Position numbers and translations under genes: made by a program. Below, piece by piece: positions 1 through 7,577 of a stretch of 47,899 bases of DNA. Each line of letters opens with the position of its first letter. Position 1 is the stretch's first letter. Source of the DNA: an uncultured Bacteroidales bacterium. Lineage in GTDB: Bacteria; Bacteroidota; Bacteroidia; Bacteroidales; Bacteroidaceae. Under the pieces are notes generated by a model. It ran no database searches, had not been told where the DNA came from, and saw nothing but the letters and a program-made list of their open reading frames with translations. The DNA lies in the NCBI GenBank assembly GCA_902801425.1, contig CADCIQ010000053.1, positions 1 to 47,899 of the forward strand, in the 5' to 3' direction.

Positions 1-15
1 TGTCCTCGGTAAACA
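1..15 (-). CDS. possible 5' end of a leftward gene cut by the window edge
   Basis: The complement of the first 15 bases starts with ATG and reads M-F-T-E-D before the window ends. A Bacteroidetes-type -7 box on the same strand lies about 40 nt upstream (54-61), at a normal distance for a short leader. Five codons say nothing about the product, so this is a placement only and could be wrong. Confidence 0.22.
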
Positions 16-53
16 TAGCGATTTTTTTAGTTTATTTTGTTTTTAATCCACTA

Positions 54-61
54 CAAAGTTA
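54..61 (-). promoter_or_regulatory. -7 promoter box TAACTTTG, leftward
   Basis: On the minus strand the sequence TAACTTTG matches the Bacteroidetes -7 consensus TAnnTTTG. It points at the possible start codon at the left edge. No convincing TTTG box was found at the expected distance, so the call rests on the -7 box and its position. Confidence 0.4.
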
Positions 62-100
62 CTAAAAATTTCGCTATTTACCAAATTTACAGGCACTTAC

Positions 101-175
101 AATTCGTCGAACTCACGTTAACTTATCCTTCGCCTTCGTTCTGCCTTCGCTATTTGTTCGTTCTAATAGCGAAGG
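101..175. repeat. partial dispersed repeat plus 11-bp hairpin in the gap before the radical SAM gene
   Basis: Bases 101-120 are the reverse complement of the first 20 bases of a longer repeat found at 14168 and 43941 (core TAACGTGAGTTCGACGAA). Bases 144-154 and 165-175 form a perfect 11-bp stem (CCTTCGCTATT) with a 10-nt loop. The remainder of 1-547 holds the two promoters listed and no convincing gene; open frames between 218 and 491 overlap the promoter and look fortuitous. Confidence 0.5.
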
Positions 176-361
176 AATAGCCAAATAACAACAACTGCAC
201 AATAAAGGCTTAACGACTTGGAGTCTATACGGAACCTTGACTCACCTCTGCCATTATGGCAAAAATATCACCTCAAAATTAGGGAATCTGCAGAAAAAAA
301 CACAACGAGTAATATTTCAATTAGAATTTACCCATTTTTCTGCAATTTTTTCTGCAAATTG

Positions 362-393
362 TTTGCAAATTTCAACATTTTTTCCGAACTTTG
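362..393 (+). promoter_or_regulatory. probable promoter of the radical SAM cluster
   Basis: TTTG at 362-365 is followed after 20 nt by GAACTTTG at 386-393, which deviates from TAnnTTTG only at its first base. Transcription would start near 400 and leave a leader of about 150 nt before the start codon at 548. It is the only promoter-like pair seen before the three-gene cluster. Confidence 0.45.
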
Positions 394-547
394 CAACAAA
401 GTTATACATAAAGAAGGTAATAGCCCTTCTATGTTGCACGACTAAACCTCTAAACAATCAGCAATATGCGCATTTTCATTCGTATATTTAGTTAACATTA
501 ATTCCAAAAGGTAAAACAATAACAAATAACAAAACCAGACAAAAATT

Positions 548-1918
548 ATGAAACATCCTATAGAAATGCACAGTCTCTATGAACATGAGACTAATGCATA
601 CACTTTGGAAGGCTTTAAGCCTCAGATTGTCGATGTCGAATACCTAAAACAACTCGGTGTAACTATTGAACCTTCTGACGAAACACTTCAAGGACTAATC
701 CGCGGTTCGAAGGTCTTCATGAAGCGCTTGGAGGAACACACAGTAATTCCAAAGTCAATGCTCTACTTAGAGGATTGCGATCCTGATGCCATTGAGACCG
801 AGATCCACAACTATACAGGTCGTTGCCCTACCCTAACCTTCGAAGTTAACCCAATCAAGGGCTGTCATGTGGGATGTCAGTACTGCCTGGTAACTGATGG
901 CGTACACGAGCAGAAGCTTGTGGCATACGAGAACTATCACCTCTATGTTCGTAAGCTCTTAGAGGAAATGAACGGTGCTTGCAGCGAACAGCCAGATGCC
1001 GTTACACCAGAAGACATTCAGAAACGAAACCAACTATTGCAGGAACTTGCAAAAGCAATTGTTGAGGCACCAGAGAAGAAGAAGGATATTGAGCGACAGA
1101 TCGTGGCATTGAGCCGCGGTAAGAATTGGAATCACTACTACTACTTCTCACCTAAGACAGAAGCACTTCAGGAGCCAACATTATACACAGGCATAGCACA
1201 CCGCATACTGCGTGAATTCATTGCCCACTTCAAGAAATACCCTAACTCCAATGCCCGTCTTTTCATCGCATCAAAGGCTGGTACAAAGCAACTCCTGGTG
1301 GAGAATGAGGGTGAGACAATACTTGACCTCTTTGAGAAACTGAAAGGTAAGATGCAGTTCAACACCTCAGTTAGCATTATGCCTACTGAGTTCCGTAACC
1401 TTCTGGAACCTTACGGCGCACCAATAGAAGAGCGTCTCAATGCCGTGCGTATGTGTCAGGAACGTGGCATACAGGCAAATTCAGCCTTGGTACAGCCTAT
1501 CTTCGTGCCATACCTCACTGATGAGCACATCAAGGAGTTCTTCGATATGCTCCACGATGCCGGCATAGTGAACTACAAGCCTGAATTCCTCACAGCCTGC
1601 ATGGAAAACCTTGCACAATTGGGACAATGGCTTGGCTACTTCGACAAGAGGATGGAGCGCGACCTCTACATGGACTATATCAGTCCGAAGAATGCAGATC
1701 ACCGCAAGCAGCGCGGACGCACAGCACCAAACCGTGCACTATCAATAGAGAACATACAGCGACTGATGAAATATACCGAAACCATTGGTATGTCCACCAG
1801 TATCTGCTTCTGGGTACGCAACCAGTTAAAAGTGCCCACAAGCATCATTCCAATCATCAATCGCAACGGATTCCAGTGCCTTGGTTATCAGTCAAAACTC
1901 TTTAAGAAGGAAAGTTAA
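548..1918 (+). CDS. radical SAM protein, spore photoproduct lyase-like (SPL) family
   Basis: This 456-residue protein has the CxxxCxxC motif that binds the radical SAM 4Fe-4S cluster at Cys106, Cys110 and Cys113 (GCHVGCQYC). The distal half resembles SPL-family proteins: a 'FIASKAG' stretch, then a segment with EPYGAPIEERLNAVRMC, where the family usually has 'EPGTPSxxERL'. Real spore photoproduct lyase repairs DNA in spore formers. This organism is not one, so another radical reaction is likely. About 60 residues of charged sequence (roughly 150-210) separate the cluster-binding motif from the rest of the barrel. It is the first gene of a set of three. The ATP-grasp gene follows with at most a one-base gap, and a WbqC-family gene overlaps that one, so the three products probably act on one pathway. 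The radical SAM assignment is firm; the substrate is unknown. Confidence 0.88.
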   Translation: MKHPIEMHSLYEHETNAYTLEGFKPQIVDVEYLKQLGVTIEPSDETLQGLIRGSKVFMKRLEEHTVIPKSMLYLEDCDPDAIETEIHNYTGRCPTLTFEVNPIKGCHVGCQYCLVTDGVHEQKLVAYENYHLYVRKLLEEMNGACSEQPDAVTPEDIQKRNQLLQELAKAIVEAPEKKKDIERQIVALSRGKNWNHYYYFSPKTEALQEPTLYTGIAHRILREFIAHFKKYPNSNARLFIASKAGTKQLLVENEGETILDLFEKLKGKMQFNTSVSIMPTEFRNLLEPYGAPIEERLNAVRMCQERGIQANSALVQPIFVPYLTDEHIKEFFDMLHDAGIVNYKPEFLTACMENLAQLGQWLGYFDKRMERDLYMDYISPKNADHRKQRGRTAPNRALSIENIQRLMKYTETIGMSTSICFWVRNQLKVPTSIIPIINRNGFQCLGYQSKLFKKES

Positions 1919-1919
1919 A

Positions 1920-3158
1920 GTGAATATTGAAAATTGTCAGAATGTCTGCTTTCGGTTATTTGCCGACAAGACCGACTACTACCACCATTGGTATCATGCC
2001 AAGCCGATGCTGATAACCTCAGAACGGCGCGACGAACTGCGGCGTATGCAGGCCTTGCTCTATAAGTGTATTGTCTATATGGCAGAACACTATCGCGAGT
2101 GGGTTCCTAAATACATGCCTCTGGACGAGAAAGTGATGGAGGTTCTGGATCGCCAGAGCCATTATCCCTTCCGAGCAGGCGCCTATAGGCCTGACTATCT
2201 CATAAGCGAGGACGGTAGGCTGTTATTGGTCGAAATCACCAGCCGATTCTTCGGGCATGGCATCTGGTTCAATTATGCCTCGGTGGCCAAGGCCGAGCAA
2301 TTTTTGGTGTCCCATCCCAGCACATCTTGGGAGAACCGATACGAAGAATTGTTAACCTATATGCGTGACATCATCCCTCAAGGCAGTCCTATCTATGTAC
2401 TGAAGAGCAGCGACCCGACAAGCGAGATCGCCTTCTACAAGAAATTCTATGAGTATTACGGACATGAGGTAACCATCTATGAGGCATCAGAAGTGGAAGA
2501 GCATATAGATCAATGGAGTCACGATGCGGTGGTATTCAGCGCACTCAACCAGCAAGACCTTCTGTCCTTCAGGATGGAAACCTTGCAAGCTATGATAGAT
2601 GCGCGGATGCTGAACGACTTTCGCACCATCTTTCTGGCTCACGACAAACGTTTTCTCAACCTTATCTTCGTTGATGATTTTACGCGAGAATGCCTCACGG
2701 AAGAGGGAACCACATTCCTGCGCCAACATACCATCCCCACATATCTTTCCCCGAAGAGAGAAATTGAAAATGTGAAGATATGGGAAGATGCGCAGAGAAA
2801 CAAGGATAAATACATTCTCAAGCCATACGATCTGGGCAAAAGTGTTGGTTTGTATGCCGGAGTGATGACCGACGAAGAGACATGGAATAATACCATTTTC
2901 AAATCTCATTCTACAGTTTTCGATCCTGATTACATACTCCAACCCTTCATCAAACAGCACACCTATCCCTGCGAATGGGAAGGCAAATATTACGATGAAT
3001 ATGTGTGTGGTATGATGCTTTGCATGGACGACCGCTATTTCGATAGCGGCATGTTCCGTACAAGTAGTGCTCCTGTAACCAACAAGGTGGATGATCGCAA
3101 AATATGTGTTATCCATAGTGACGATGAGAACCTGAAAAAAATCTGTTATGTGTTATGA
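1920..3158 (+). CDS. ATP-grasp-like ligase of unknown substrate
   Basis: I place the start at GTG 1920: an AAGGA sequence lies 8 nt upstream and this start abuts the preceding stop. An ATG at 1881 would also work but would overlap the upstream gene by 38 nt. Features seen are 'RPDYLISEDGRLLLVEI' near the N-terminus (a substrate-side acidic motif), 'DKYILKPYDLGKSVGLYAG' about 300 residues in (resembling the ATP-grasp lysine plus glycine-rich loop), and a C-terminal 'FDSGMFRTSSAPVTNK' segment reminiscent of glutathionylspermidine synthetase-like ATP-grasp enzymes. Such enzymes join a carboxylate to an amine or similar nucleophile through an acyl phosphate. The stop overlaps the next start (ATGA), so translation is probably coupled. 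The family call is moderate and no substrate can be named. Confidence 0.65.
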   Translation: MNIENCQNVCFRLFADKTDYYHHWYHAKPMLITSERRDELRRMQALLYKCIVYMAEHYREWVPKYMPLDEKVMEVLDRQSHYPFRAGAYRPDYLISEDGRLLLVEITSRFFGHGIWFNYASVAKAEQFLVSHPSTSWENRYEELLTYMRDIIPQGSPIYVLKSSDPTSEIAFYKKFYEYYGHEVTIYEASEVEEHIDQWSHDAVVFSALNQQDLLSFRMETLQAMIDARMLNDFRTIFLAHDKRFLNLIFVDDFTRECLTEEGTTFLRQHTIPTYLSPKREIENVKIWEDAQRNKDKYILKPYDLGKSVGLYAGVMTDEETWNNTIFKSHSTVFDPDYILQPFIKQHTYPCEWEGKYYDEYVCGMMLCMDDRYFDSGMFRTSSAPVTNKVDDRKICVIHSDDENLKKICYVL

Positions 3159-3877
3159 TTGAAGGAAAACGTCATATTGCCATTATGCAGCCGTATTTTT
3201 TCCCGTACATAGGCTATTGGCAGCTCATAAATGCCGCAGATATGTTTGTTGTTGGAGATAGTGTCCACTATATCAAGCACGGCTGGATAAACCGCAATCG
3301 CATTCTGGGTGAAAGAGGACAACCCCAAAACTTCGGTATTGAAATCAGCCATGCTTCCTGTAATCGTCTCATAAGTGAGACGAAGCGAGTGGTCAGCCAA
3401 AAACGAGCAGAATACCTTTGTCGAGTGTTGAAATTCTACTATAGTAAAGCACCCCACTACAGCGAAGCGATGGAAGTCATCAAGCCTATCTTGTTAGATG
3501 AAGAACCAGACCTAACACACTATCTCGTTAAGCAACTAAAGACTGTAGCTGAGTATCTGGGCATCAAGACGGAGTTCAGGTTACTCTCAGAGGTTTCAGG
3601 CCATTGGGAATGCCACTCACCTGAGATAATTCGTCGCACTTGCGAGTACTTCGGTTTCACAGACTACATCAACCCCTCTGGGGCTGGCATGAGCTACTAC
3701 GACAAGAACGCATTTCGCAAGATGGGCATCAACCTCAGTTTCCTACGGCGCAACGAGGACATCCGTTACAAACAGTTTTCTGACGAGTTCACACCCGACC
3801 TGAGCATCATAGACCTTTTGATGTTCTGTTCGCGCAACGAGTTGCATGACATTCTAAACAGCTATCACTTTTTATAA
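3155..3877 (+). CDS. WbqC-like family protein
   Basis: The 240-residue product opens with IAIMQPYFFPYIGYWQLI, the hallmark start of the WbqC-like family (Pfam WbqC). It continues with a 'WINRNRILG' segment and a C-terminal 'PDLSIIDLLMFC' segment, both typical of the family, and its length is normal. WbqC-type genes are often found in O-antigen and other surface-glycan loci, but their reaction is not well defined. The start overlaps the stop of the ATP-grasp gene by four bases. No glycosyltransferases or sugar-nucleotide genes flank this copy, so an O-antigen role is not supported locally. It more likely works with the radical SAM and ATP-grasp proteins. The family assignment is confident and the role is open. 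Confidence 0.85.
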   Translation: MIEGKRHIAIMQPYFFPYIGYWQLINAADMFVVGDSVHYIKHGWINRNRILGERGQPQNFGIEISHASCNRLISETKRVVSQKRAEYLCRVLKFYYSKAPHYSEAMEVIKPILLDEEPDLTHYLVKQLKTVAEYLGIKTEFRLLSEVSGHWECHSPEIIRRTCEYFGFTDYINPSGAGMSYYDKNAFRKMGINLSFLRRNEDIRYKQFSDEFTPDLSIIDLLMFCSRNELHDILNSYHFL

Positions 3878-4045
3878 TAAAAGATGTAACAAACTCATTC
3901 TGGTTTTACAATTTCTAAAGATGAAAACGCAGATAAATGGCTATACAGGCGACTGCTGCGGAGCAACCTTTATATTGGCCGAGGTTGTATGCTATGTTAT
4001 AATGACATTCCATACCCTCTCGTAATTTTTTTCAAAAGTTTTCAA

Positions 4046-4218
4046 TAGGGGGTTACACCCATAGCGTTTTTTAGCATATAACGCTCTGAAAATCAAAAAG
4101 TAATAACGGGTGTAACCCCCTATTTGAACAATACAATCATTTTAGGGGGTTACATCCATTGTAAACTATTGACAATCAATGCGTAAAAGTCATTTTTAGC
4201 CTTGGGTGTAACCCCCTA
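4046..4218. repeat. two tandem 75-77 bp hairpin units with GGGTGTAACCCCC arms
   Basis: The 15-mer TAGGGGGTTACACCC (4046-4060) pairs with its complement at 4108-4122. A second pair, 4143-4157 (one base changed) and 4204-4218, has nearly the same spacing. The loops (47 and 46 nt) differ in sequence, but each holds a smaller inverted repeat of its own: AGCGTT with AACGCT in the first, ATTGT with ACAAT in the second. This lies between the WbqC gene and lptB, which converge, so one role may be transcription termination. The gap 3878-4510 holds no convincing gene. Confidence 0.75.
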
Positions 4219-4262
4219 TCGCAAAAACTTTATATTTTTTACATTCACGCCTTTTTCATGCC

Positions 4263-4368
4263 TCCACTCTAATACCGTTCTACCTCCGTTCCAAGTCCGT
4301 TGTAAATCCGTTCCTAAGAATAGGCGAAAATGGGAGTTACATAGGATTTGCTTGGGAATCACCTGGGA
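4263..4368. repeat. 11-bp period array: five forward WCC units, four inverted GGA units
   Basis: The triplet TCC or ACC occurs at 4263, 4274, 4285, 4296 and 4307, exactly every 11 bp, with unit consensus close to TCCGTTCTAAN. After a 26-bp step the complementary GGA occurs at 4333, 4344, 4355 and 4366, again every 11 bp. The first inverted unit reads ATGGGAGTTAC, the exact complement of a unit in the separate array at 15112-15184. The inverted half runs directly into the hairpin at 4372. Confidence 0.75.
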
Positions 4369-4371
4369 ATT

Positions 4372-4463
4372 AAAGGGAAACGGATTTATCTGAGTTATCT
4401 GATAGGCTTGCGCAACACATTTTCAAAATGTTATCAGATAATCGGATAAATCCGTTTCCCTTT
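4372..4463. repeat. large hairpin element between convergent genes, copy 1
   Basis: Arms 4372-4404 and 4432-4463 are near-perfect inverted copies (one small indel region) around a 27-nt loop beginning GGCTTGCGC. A related hairpin with matching loop features lies at 8342-8424. It sits 48 nt beyond the lptB stop on the minus strand and may act as a terminator for lptB. Confidence 0.75.
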
Positions 4464-4510
4464 GTTTTTAACCCTTTCGAAGATTATGGCTTTACCGAAA
4501 ATCGTATTTT

Positions 4511-5275
4511 CTATATCTCCTTAAATGTTTTCTTCTGTAACTTGAAGTTTGTACCGAGATACTTCTCCTTTACGATCTGGTTATTGGCAAGCTCATCAGG
4601 AGTACCGTGGAAAAGAATGCAGCCTTCAAACAGGAGGTAGGCACGATCGGTAATGTTGAGCGTCTCATGCACGTTATGGTCGGTTATGAGGATACCGATG
4701 TTACGATGCTTCAAGTGCCATACCACATTCTGGATTTCTTCAACGGCGATAGGGTCAACGCCAGCAAAAGGCTCATCAAGCATGATGAACTTAGGCTCTA
4801 TGGCAAGGCATCGCGCAATCTCGGTTCTACGACGCTCACCACCCGAAAGTTGGTCGCCAAGGTTCTTACGCACCTTCTGTAAAGAGAACTCCTTGATAAG
4901 GCTCTCCAGTTTCTCCATCTGATACTCACGAGGCTTGCCCGTCATCTGGAGAACAGAAAGGATATTATCCTCCACGCTCATCTTACGGAACACACTCGCC
5001 TCCTGTGGCAGATAGCCCACGCCGTTACGGGCATGCTTATAAACTGGCATACTCGTTATCTCGGTATCGTCGATATACACATGACCAGCATTAGGCACCA
5101 CGAGTCCTGTGGTCATATAGAACGATGTGGTCTTTCCCGCACCATTAGGTCCAAGCAAACCTACAATCTCACCTTGCGTAACGGTAAACGAGACATCGTT
5201 TACAACGGTACGCTTTCCGTATATCTTTACGAGTCCCTCCGTACGAAGGGTCTTTCTTTCCAATTCTTCTGACAT
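4511..5275 (-). CDS. lptB: LptB, ATPase of the lipopolysaccharide export ABC transporter
   Basis: LptB hydrolyses ATP to extract LPS from the inner membrane and push it along the Lpt bridge, working with LptF/LptG. The 254-residue protein has Walker [10 protein letters not shown] at 42-50, a Q-loop at Gln91 in YLPQEAS, signature LSGGE at 143-147, Walker B 'FIMLDEPF' at 163-170 and the switch His200 in ITDHN. '[20 protein letters not shown]' and '[16 protein letters not shown]' are typical of LptB rather than other ABC ATPases. It is transcribed away from mlaE, so two outer-membrane lipid transport systems diverge from one intergenic region. A -7 box at 5505-5512 implies a leader of about 225 nt that contains the palindrome at 5313-5449. 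Confidence 0.95.
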   Translation of the reverse strand: MSEELERKTLRTEGLVKIYGKRTVVNDVSFTVTQGEIVGLLGPNGAGKTTSFYMTTGLVVPNAGHVYIDDTEITSMPVYKHARNGVGYLPQEASVFRKMSVEDNILSVLQMTGKPREYQMEKLESLIKEFSLQKVRKNLGDQLSGGERRRTEIARCLAIEPKFIMLDEPFAGVDPIAVEEIQNVVWHLKHRNIGILITDHNVHETLNITDRAYLLFEGCILFHGTPDELANNQIVKEKYLGTNFKLQKKTFKEI

Positions 5276-5312
5276 TATCTGAAATTTTAATGGGCTTACG
5301 CCCTTATTTGAC

Positions 5313-5449
5313 GGAAAGTAAATGTTTTTAAGAAAGTAAATTAGGAGTAAATTAAATCAGTAAATTCTATTCTCGAAATAAATTATCTTTCAAACTGCAA
5401 TTGCAGTTTCCTAATTTACTGAATATAATTTACTGGTCATTTACTTTCC
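5313..5449. repeat. nested palindrome in the lptB leader
   Basis: GGAAAGTAAATG at 5313-5324 pairs perfectly with its complement at 5438-5449. Inside are further AGTAAATT and AATTTACT motifs facing each other. At the centre is a perfect 18-bp palindrome, AAACTGCAATTGCAGTTT (5392-5409). In the lptB transcript this would fold into a long stem in the 5' leader. Confidence 0.7.
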
Positions 5450-5504
5450 AAAAGAATTTCCTTTCCGTGGGTGCTTAATCGCACACGTTTTATATTTTCA
5501 ACTG

Positions 5505-5512
5505 CAAAATTA
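5505..5512 (-). promoter_or_regulatory. -7 box TAATTTTG for lptB
   Basis: The minus strand reads TAATTTTG, matching TAnnTTTG, about 230 nt before the lptB start. No clear TTTG box was found upstream, so support is moderate. The mlaE promoter lies about 75 bp away on the other strand. Confidence 0.4.
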
Positions 5513-5587
5513 CGAAAATAAACTCTAAAATCACACCTTTGTTTGAAAAACTAACAGGAAATATATAGTTTTTCCATATTTTTTGAG

Positions 5588-5595
5588 TAATTTTG
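5588..5595 (+). promoter_or_regulatory. -7 box TAATTTTG for mlaE-mlaF
   Basis: TAATTTTG matches TAnnTTTG and leaves a leader of about 60 nt before the mlaE ATG. A second match, TAACTTTG at 5653-5660, touches the start codon itself and could only make a transcript beginning inside the gene, so the upstream site is preferred. Confidence 0.45.
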
Positions 5596-5660
5596 CACTC
5601 GCTTTGTAAAATAAAACAGAAAATAGTAAATAGTACATTATTAAATAATAAATAACTTTG

Positions 5661-6407
5661 ATGATAGTACTCAAGTACCTCAACATTCTCGGAAGATACC
5701 TCATTCTAATGGGACGTGCATTCTCACGCCCTGAAAGAATGCGTATGTTCCTGAAGCAATACAGCAAGGAGATGTCAGCCCTCGGCGTTGACTCCATCGG
5801 CATCGTACTGCTCATCTCATTCTTCATCGGTGCAGTTATCTGTATTCAGATGAAGCTCAACATCCAGAGTCCTTGGATGCCTCGCTGGGTATCAGGCTAT
5901 ACCACACGTGAGATCATGCTCCTTGAGTTCTCAAGTTCAATTATGTGTCTTATCCTCGCCGGAAAAGTGGGCAGTAACATAGCCTCTGAGCTTGGCACCA
6001 TGCGCGTAACACAGCAGATTGACGCCCTCGACATCATGGGTGTAAACTCTGCCTGCTACCTCATCTTGCCAAAGATCTTAGGACTCATAACACTTATGCC
6101 TTTCCTCGTTATCTTTGCCGATGTGATGGGCATAATAGGAGCATACGCCACGGCATACATAGGTCACATATTGCCTCCTGACGACCTCACACTTGGACTT
6201 CAGCATGCGTTCAACTCATGGTTTGTATGGATGAGCCTTATCAAGAGTACGGTCTTTGCCTTCATCATAGCCAGCGTTTCAAGTTTCTGCGGCTATACGG
6301 TTGAAGGCGGTTCTGTTGAGGTTGGTAAGGCAAGTACCTCGGCAGTAGTAAACAGCAGCATTATCATCCTATTCTCTGACGTATTCCTTACCCAGCTCCT
6401 CTCATGA
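5661..6407 (+). CDS. mlaE: MlaE-family ABC permease of outer-membrane lipid asymmetry
   Basis: The 248-residue membrane protein belongs to the MlaE permease family, which moves phospholipids between the inner membrane and MCE-domain carriers. Typical segments are 'LLISFFIGAVICIQ', 'GKVGSNIASELGTMRVTQQI' followed by 'DALDIMGVN' (the conserved coupling region) and 'GYTVEGGSVEVGKASTSAVV' near the C-terminus. Five or so hydrophobic helices are visible. I use ATG 5661; the preceding TTG would only add one methionine. The stop overlaps the mlaF start by four bases. The MCE-domain partner MlaD, often the third gene, does not follow here and must lie elsewhere. Confidence 0.93.
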   Translation: MIVLKYLNILGRYLILMGRAFSRPERMRMFLKQYSKEMSALGVDSIGIVLLISFFIGAVICIQMKLNIQSPWMPRWVSGYTTREIMLLEFSSSIMCLILAGKVGSNIASELGTMRVTQQIDALDIMGVNSACYLILPKILGLITLMPFLVIFADVMGIIGAYATAYIGHILPPDDLTLGLQHAFNSWFVWMSLIKSTVFAFIIASVSSFCGYTVEGGSVEVGKASTSAVVNSSIIILFSDVFLTQLLS

Positions 6408-7174
6408 TCGAAGTAAAACACCTATATAAATCCTTCGAGGACAAAGATGTACTCAAGGATATAAACGCAGTATTCGAAAACGGCAAGACAAATCTCATCA
6501 TCGGACAGTCAGGCTCAGGAAAGACCGTGCTGATGAAGAACCTCGTAGGACTCTTCGACCCAACAAAGGGAGAGGTGCTCTATGACGGTCGTAACTTCGT
6601 AACAATGTCGAAGCGAGAGAAGATTGAGATGCGCCGTGAGATGGGAATGATATTCCAGTCGGCTGCCCTCTTCGACTCTCTCACCGTACTTGAGAACGTA
6701 ATGTTCCCTCTTGATATGTTCTCAAACATGACATACAACGAGCGTGTGCGTCGTGCTCAGGAATGTCTTGACCGTGTGAATCTTATTGATGCACAACAGA
6801 AATACCCTGGTGAGATTTCTGGCGGTATGCAGAAGCGTGTAGCCATTGCTCGTGCCATCGTTCTCAATCCGAAGTATCTTTTCTGCGACGAGCCTAATTC
6901 CGGTCTTGACCCAAAGACATCACTCGTCATCGATGAGTTGCTCCACAGCATCACAGAAGAATTCGGCATGACAACCATCATAAACACCCATGACATGAAC
7001 TCCGTAATGGGTATCGGTGACAATATCATTTTCATCTGTAAGGGCAGAAAGGAATGGGAAGGCGACAAGACTATGGTGATGGATAGCACAAATGAAGAAC
7101 TCAACGACCTCGTATTCGCTTCGGATCTATTCAAGAAGGTGAAGCAGGTGATGGGGAGACCAACCCCACAATAG
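6404..7174 (+). CDS. mlaF: MlaF-family ABC transporter ATPase
   Basis: This 256-residue ATPase powers the MlaE permease. Walker A is GQSGSGKT at 34-41, the signature is ISGGM at 138-142, and Walker B 'YLFCDEP' is at 158-164, followed by NSGLDP. The phrases 'MIFQSAALFDSLTVLENVMFP' (split here: MIFQSAALFDSL, TVLENVMFPL) and 'GGMQKRVAIARAI' are typical of MlaF/Ttg2A rather than LolD or MetN. It overlaps mlaE by ATGA, which indicates translational coupling. A large inverted repeat element begins 10 nt after its stop. Confidence 0.93.
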   Translation: MIEVKHLYKSFEDKDVLKDINAVFENGKTNLIIGQSGSGKTVLMKNLVGLFDPTKGEVLYDGRNFVTMSKREKIEMRREMGMIFQSAALFDSLTVLENVMFPLDMFSNMTYNERVRRAQECLDRVNLIDAQQKYPGEISGGMQKRVAIARAIVLNPKYLFCDEPNSGLDPKTSLVIDELLHSITEEFGMTTIINTHDMNSVMGIGDNIIFICKGRKEWEGDKTMVMDSTNEELNDLVFASDLFKKVKQVMGRPTPQ

Positions 7175-7183
7175 ACCAAACCA

Positions 7184-7576
7184 GACCCACCCCCTTGCCC
7201 CTCCCATAAAGGGAGGGGAGTAGTTACTATTAACAGCACAAAGGGATAGAGTATGGGAATTACATAATGCTAATTCTCAAATTCGATAATCTGCTTCCCT
7301 ATTATTTTTTCAAACACAAAGGCGCAGAGTCGCAAAGTTTAATTTTGAACACGGAAAACACTAAACTAACGAAACATCCGTTTCATTTGTGCTTTCCGTG
7401 TTCATATAAAAAAACTTTGCGACTCTGCGTCTTTGCGTTTATTTTTTACCCATTCTTTATTTGCGCCAAGCCTTGCACGTACCCCAATGATTAGAAATAC
7501 ATTCTACTCCCCTCCCTTTATGGGAAGTCCGATGTTAATAACATCGGAGTATGTGTCAGGGGCAAGGGAGTGGGTC
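7184..7576. repeat. long inverted repeat pair between mlaF and the DUF4332 gene, with a second nested element
   Basis: The left arm (7184-7223) begins GACCCACCCCCTTGCCCCTC. Its inverted copy is split into 7504-7524 and 7558-7576 by a 33-bp insertion. That insertion contains a 21-bp palindrome centred on GATGTTAATAACATC (7528-7548). The arms flank another hairpin at 7312-7440. The genes on either side converge, so the element fills a 3'-3' gap; no gene is seen in 7175-7577. Confidence 0.75.
7312..7440. repeat. 129-bp nested hairpin with 'GCAGAGTCGCAAAG' arms, copy 1
   Basis: Outer arms 7312-7340 and 7412-7440 match with two differences in 29. Inside, GAACACGGAAA (7347-7357) pairs perfectly with 7393-7403, and the innermost GAAAC/GTTTC forms a tip. 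The same modules recur at 8209-8502, split by an insert, and as a half copy at 15577-15634. Confidence 0.8.
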
Positions 7577-7577
7577 T

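Noticed and set aside
218-491. Open frames of 75 and 84 codons upstream of the radical SAM gene
   Set aside because: They overlap the promoter-like site at 362-393, have low-complexity composition with no family features and overlap each other in different frames.
5653-5660. TAACTTTG directly before the mlaE start as its promoter
   Set aside because: Transcription would start inside the gene. The box at 5588-5595 gives a workable leader, although a leaderless transcript cannot be excluded.
7312-7440. CRISPR-like repeats
   Set aside because: The repeats are inverted and nested rather than direct, spacers are absent and no cas genes are present.
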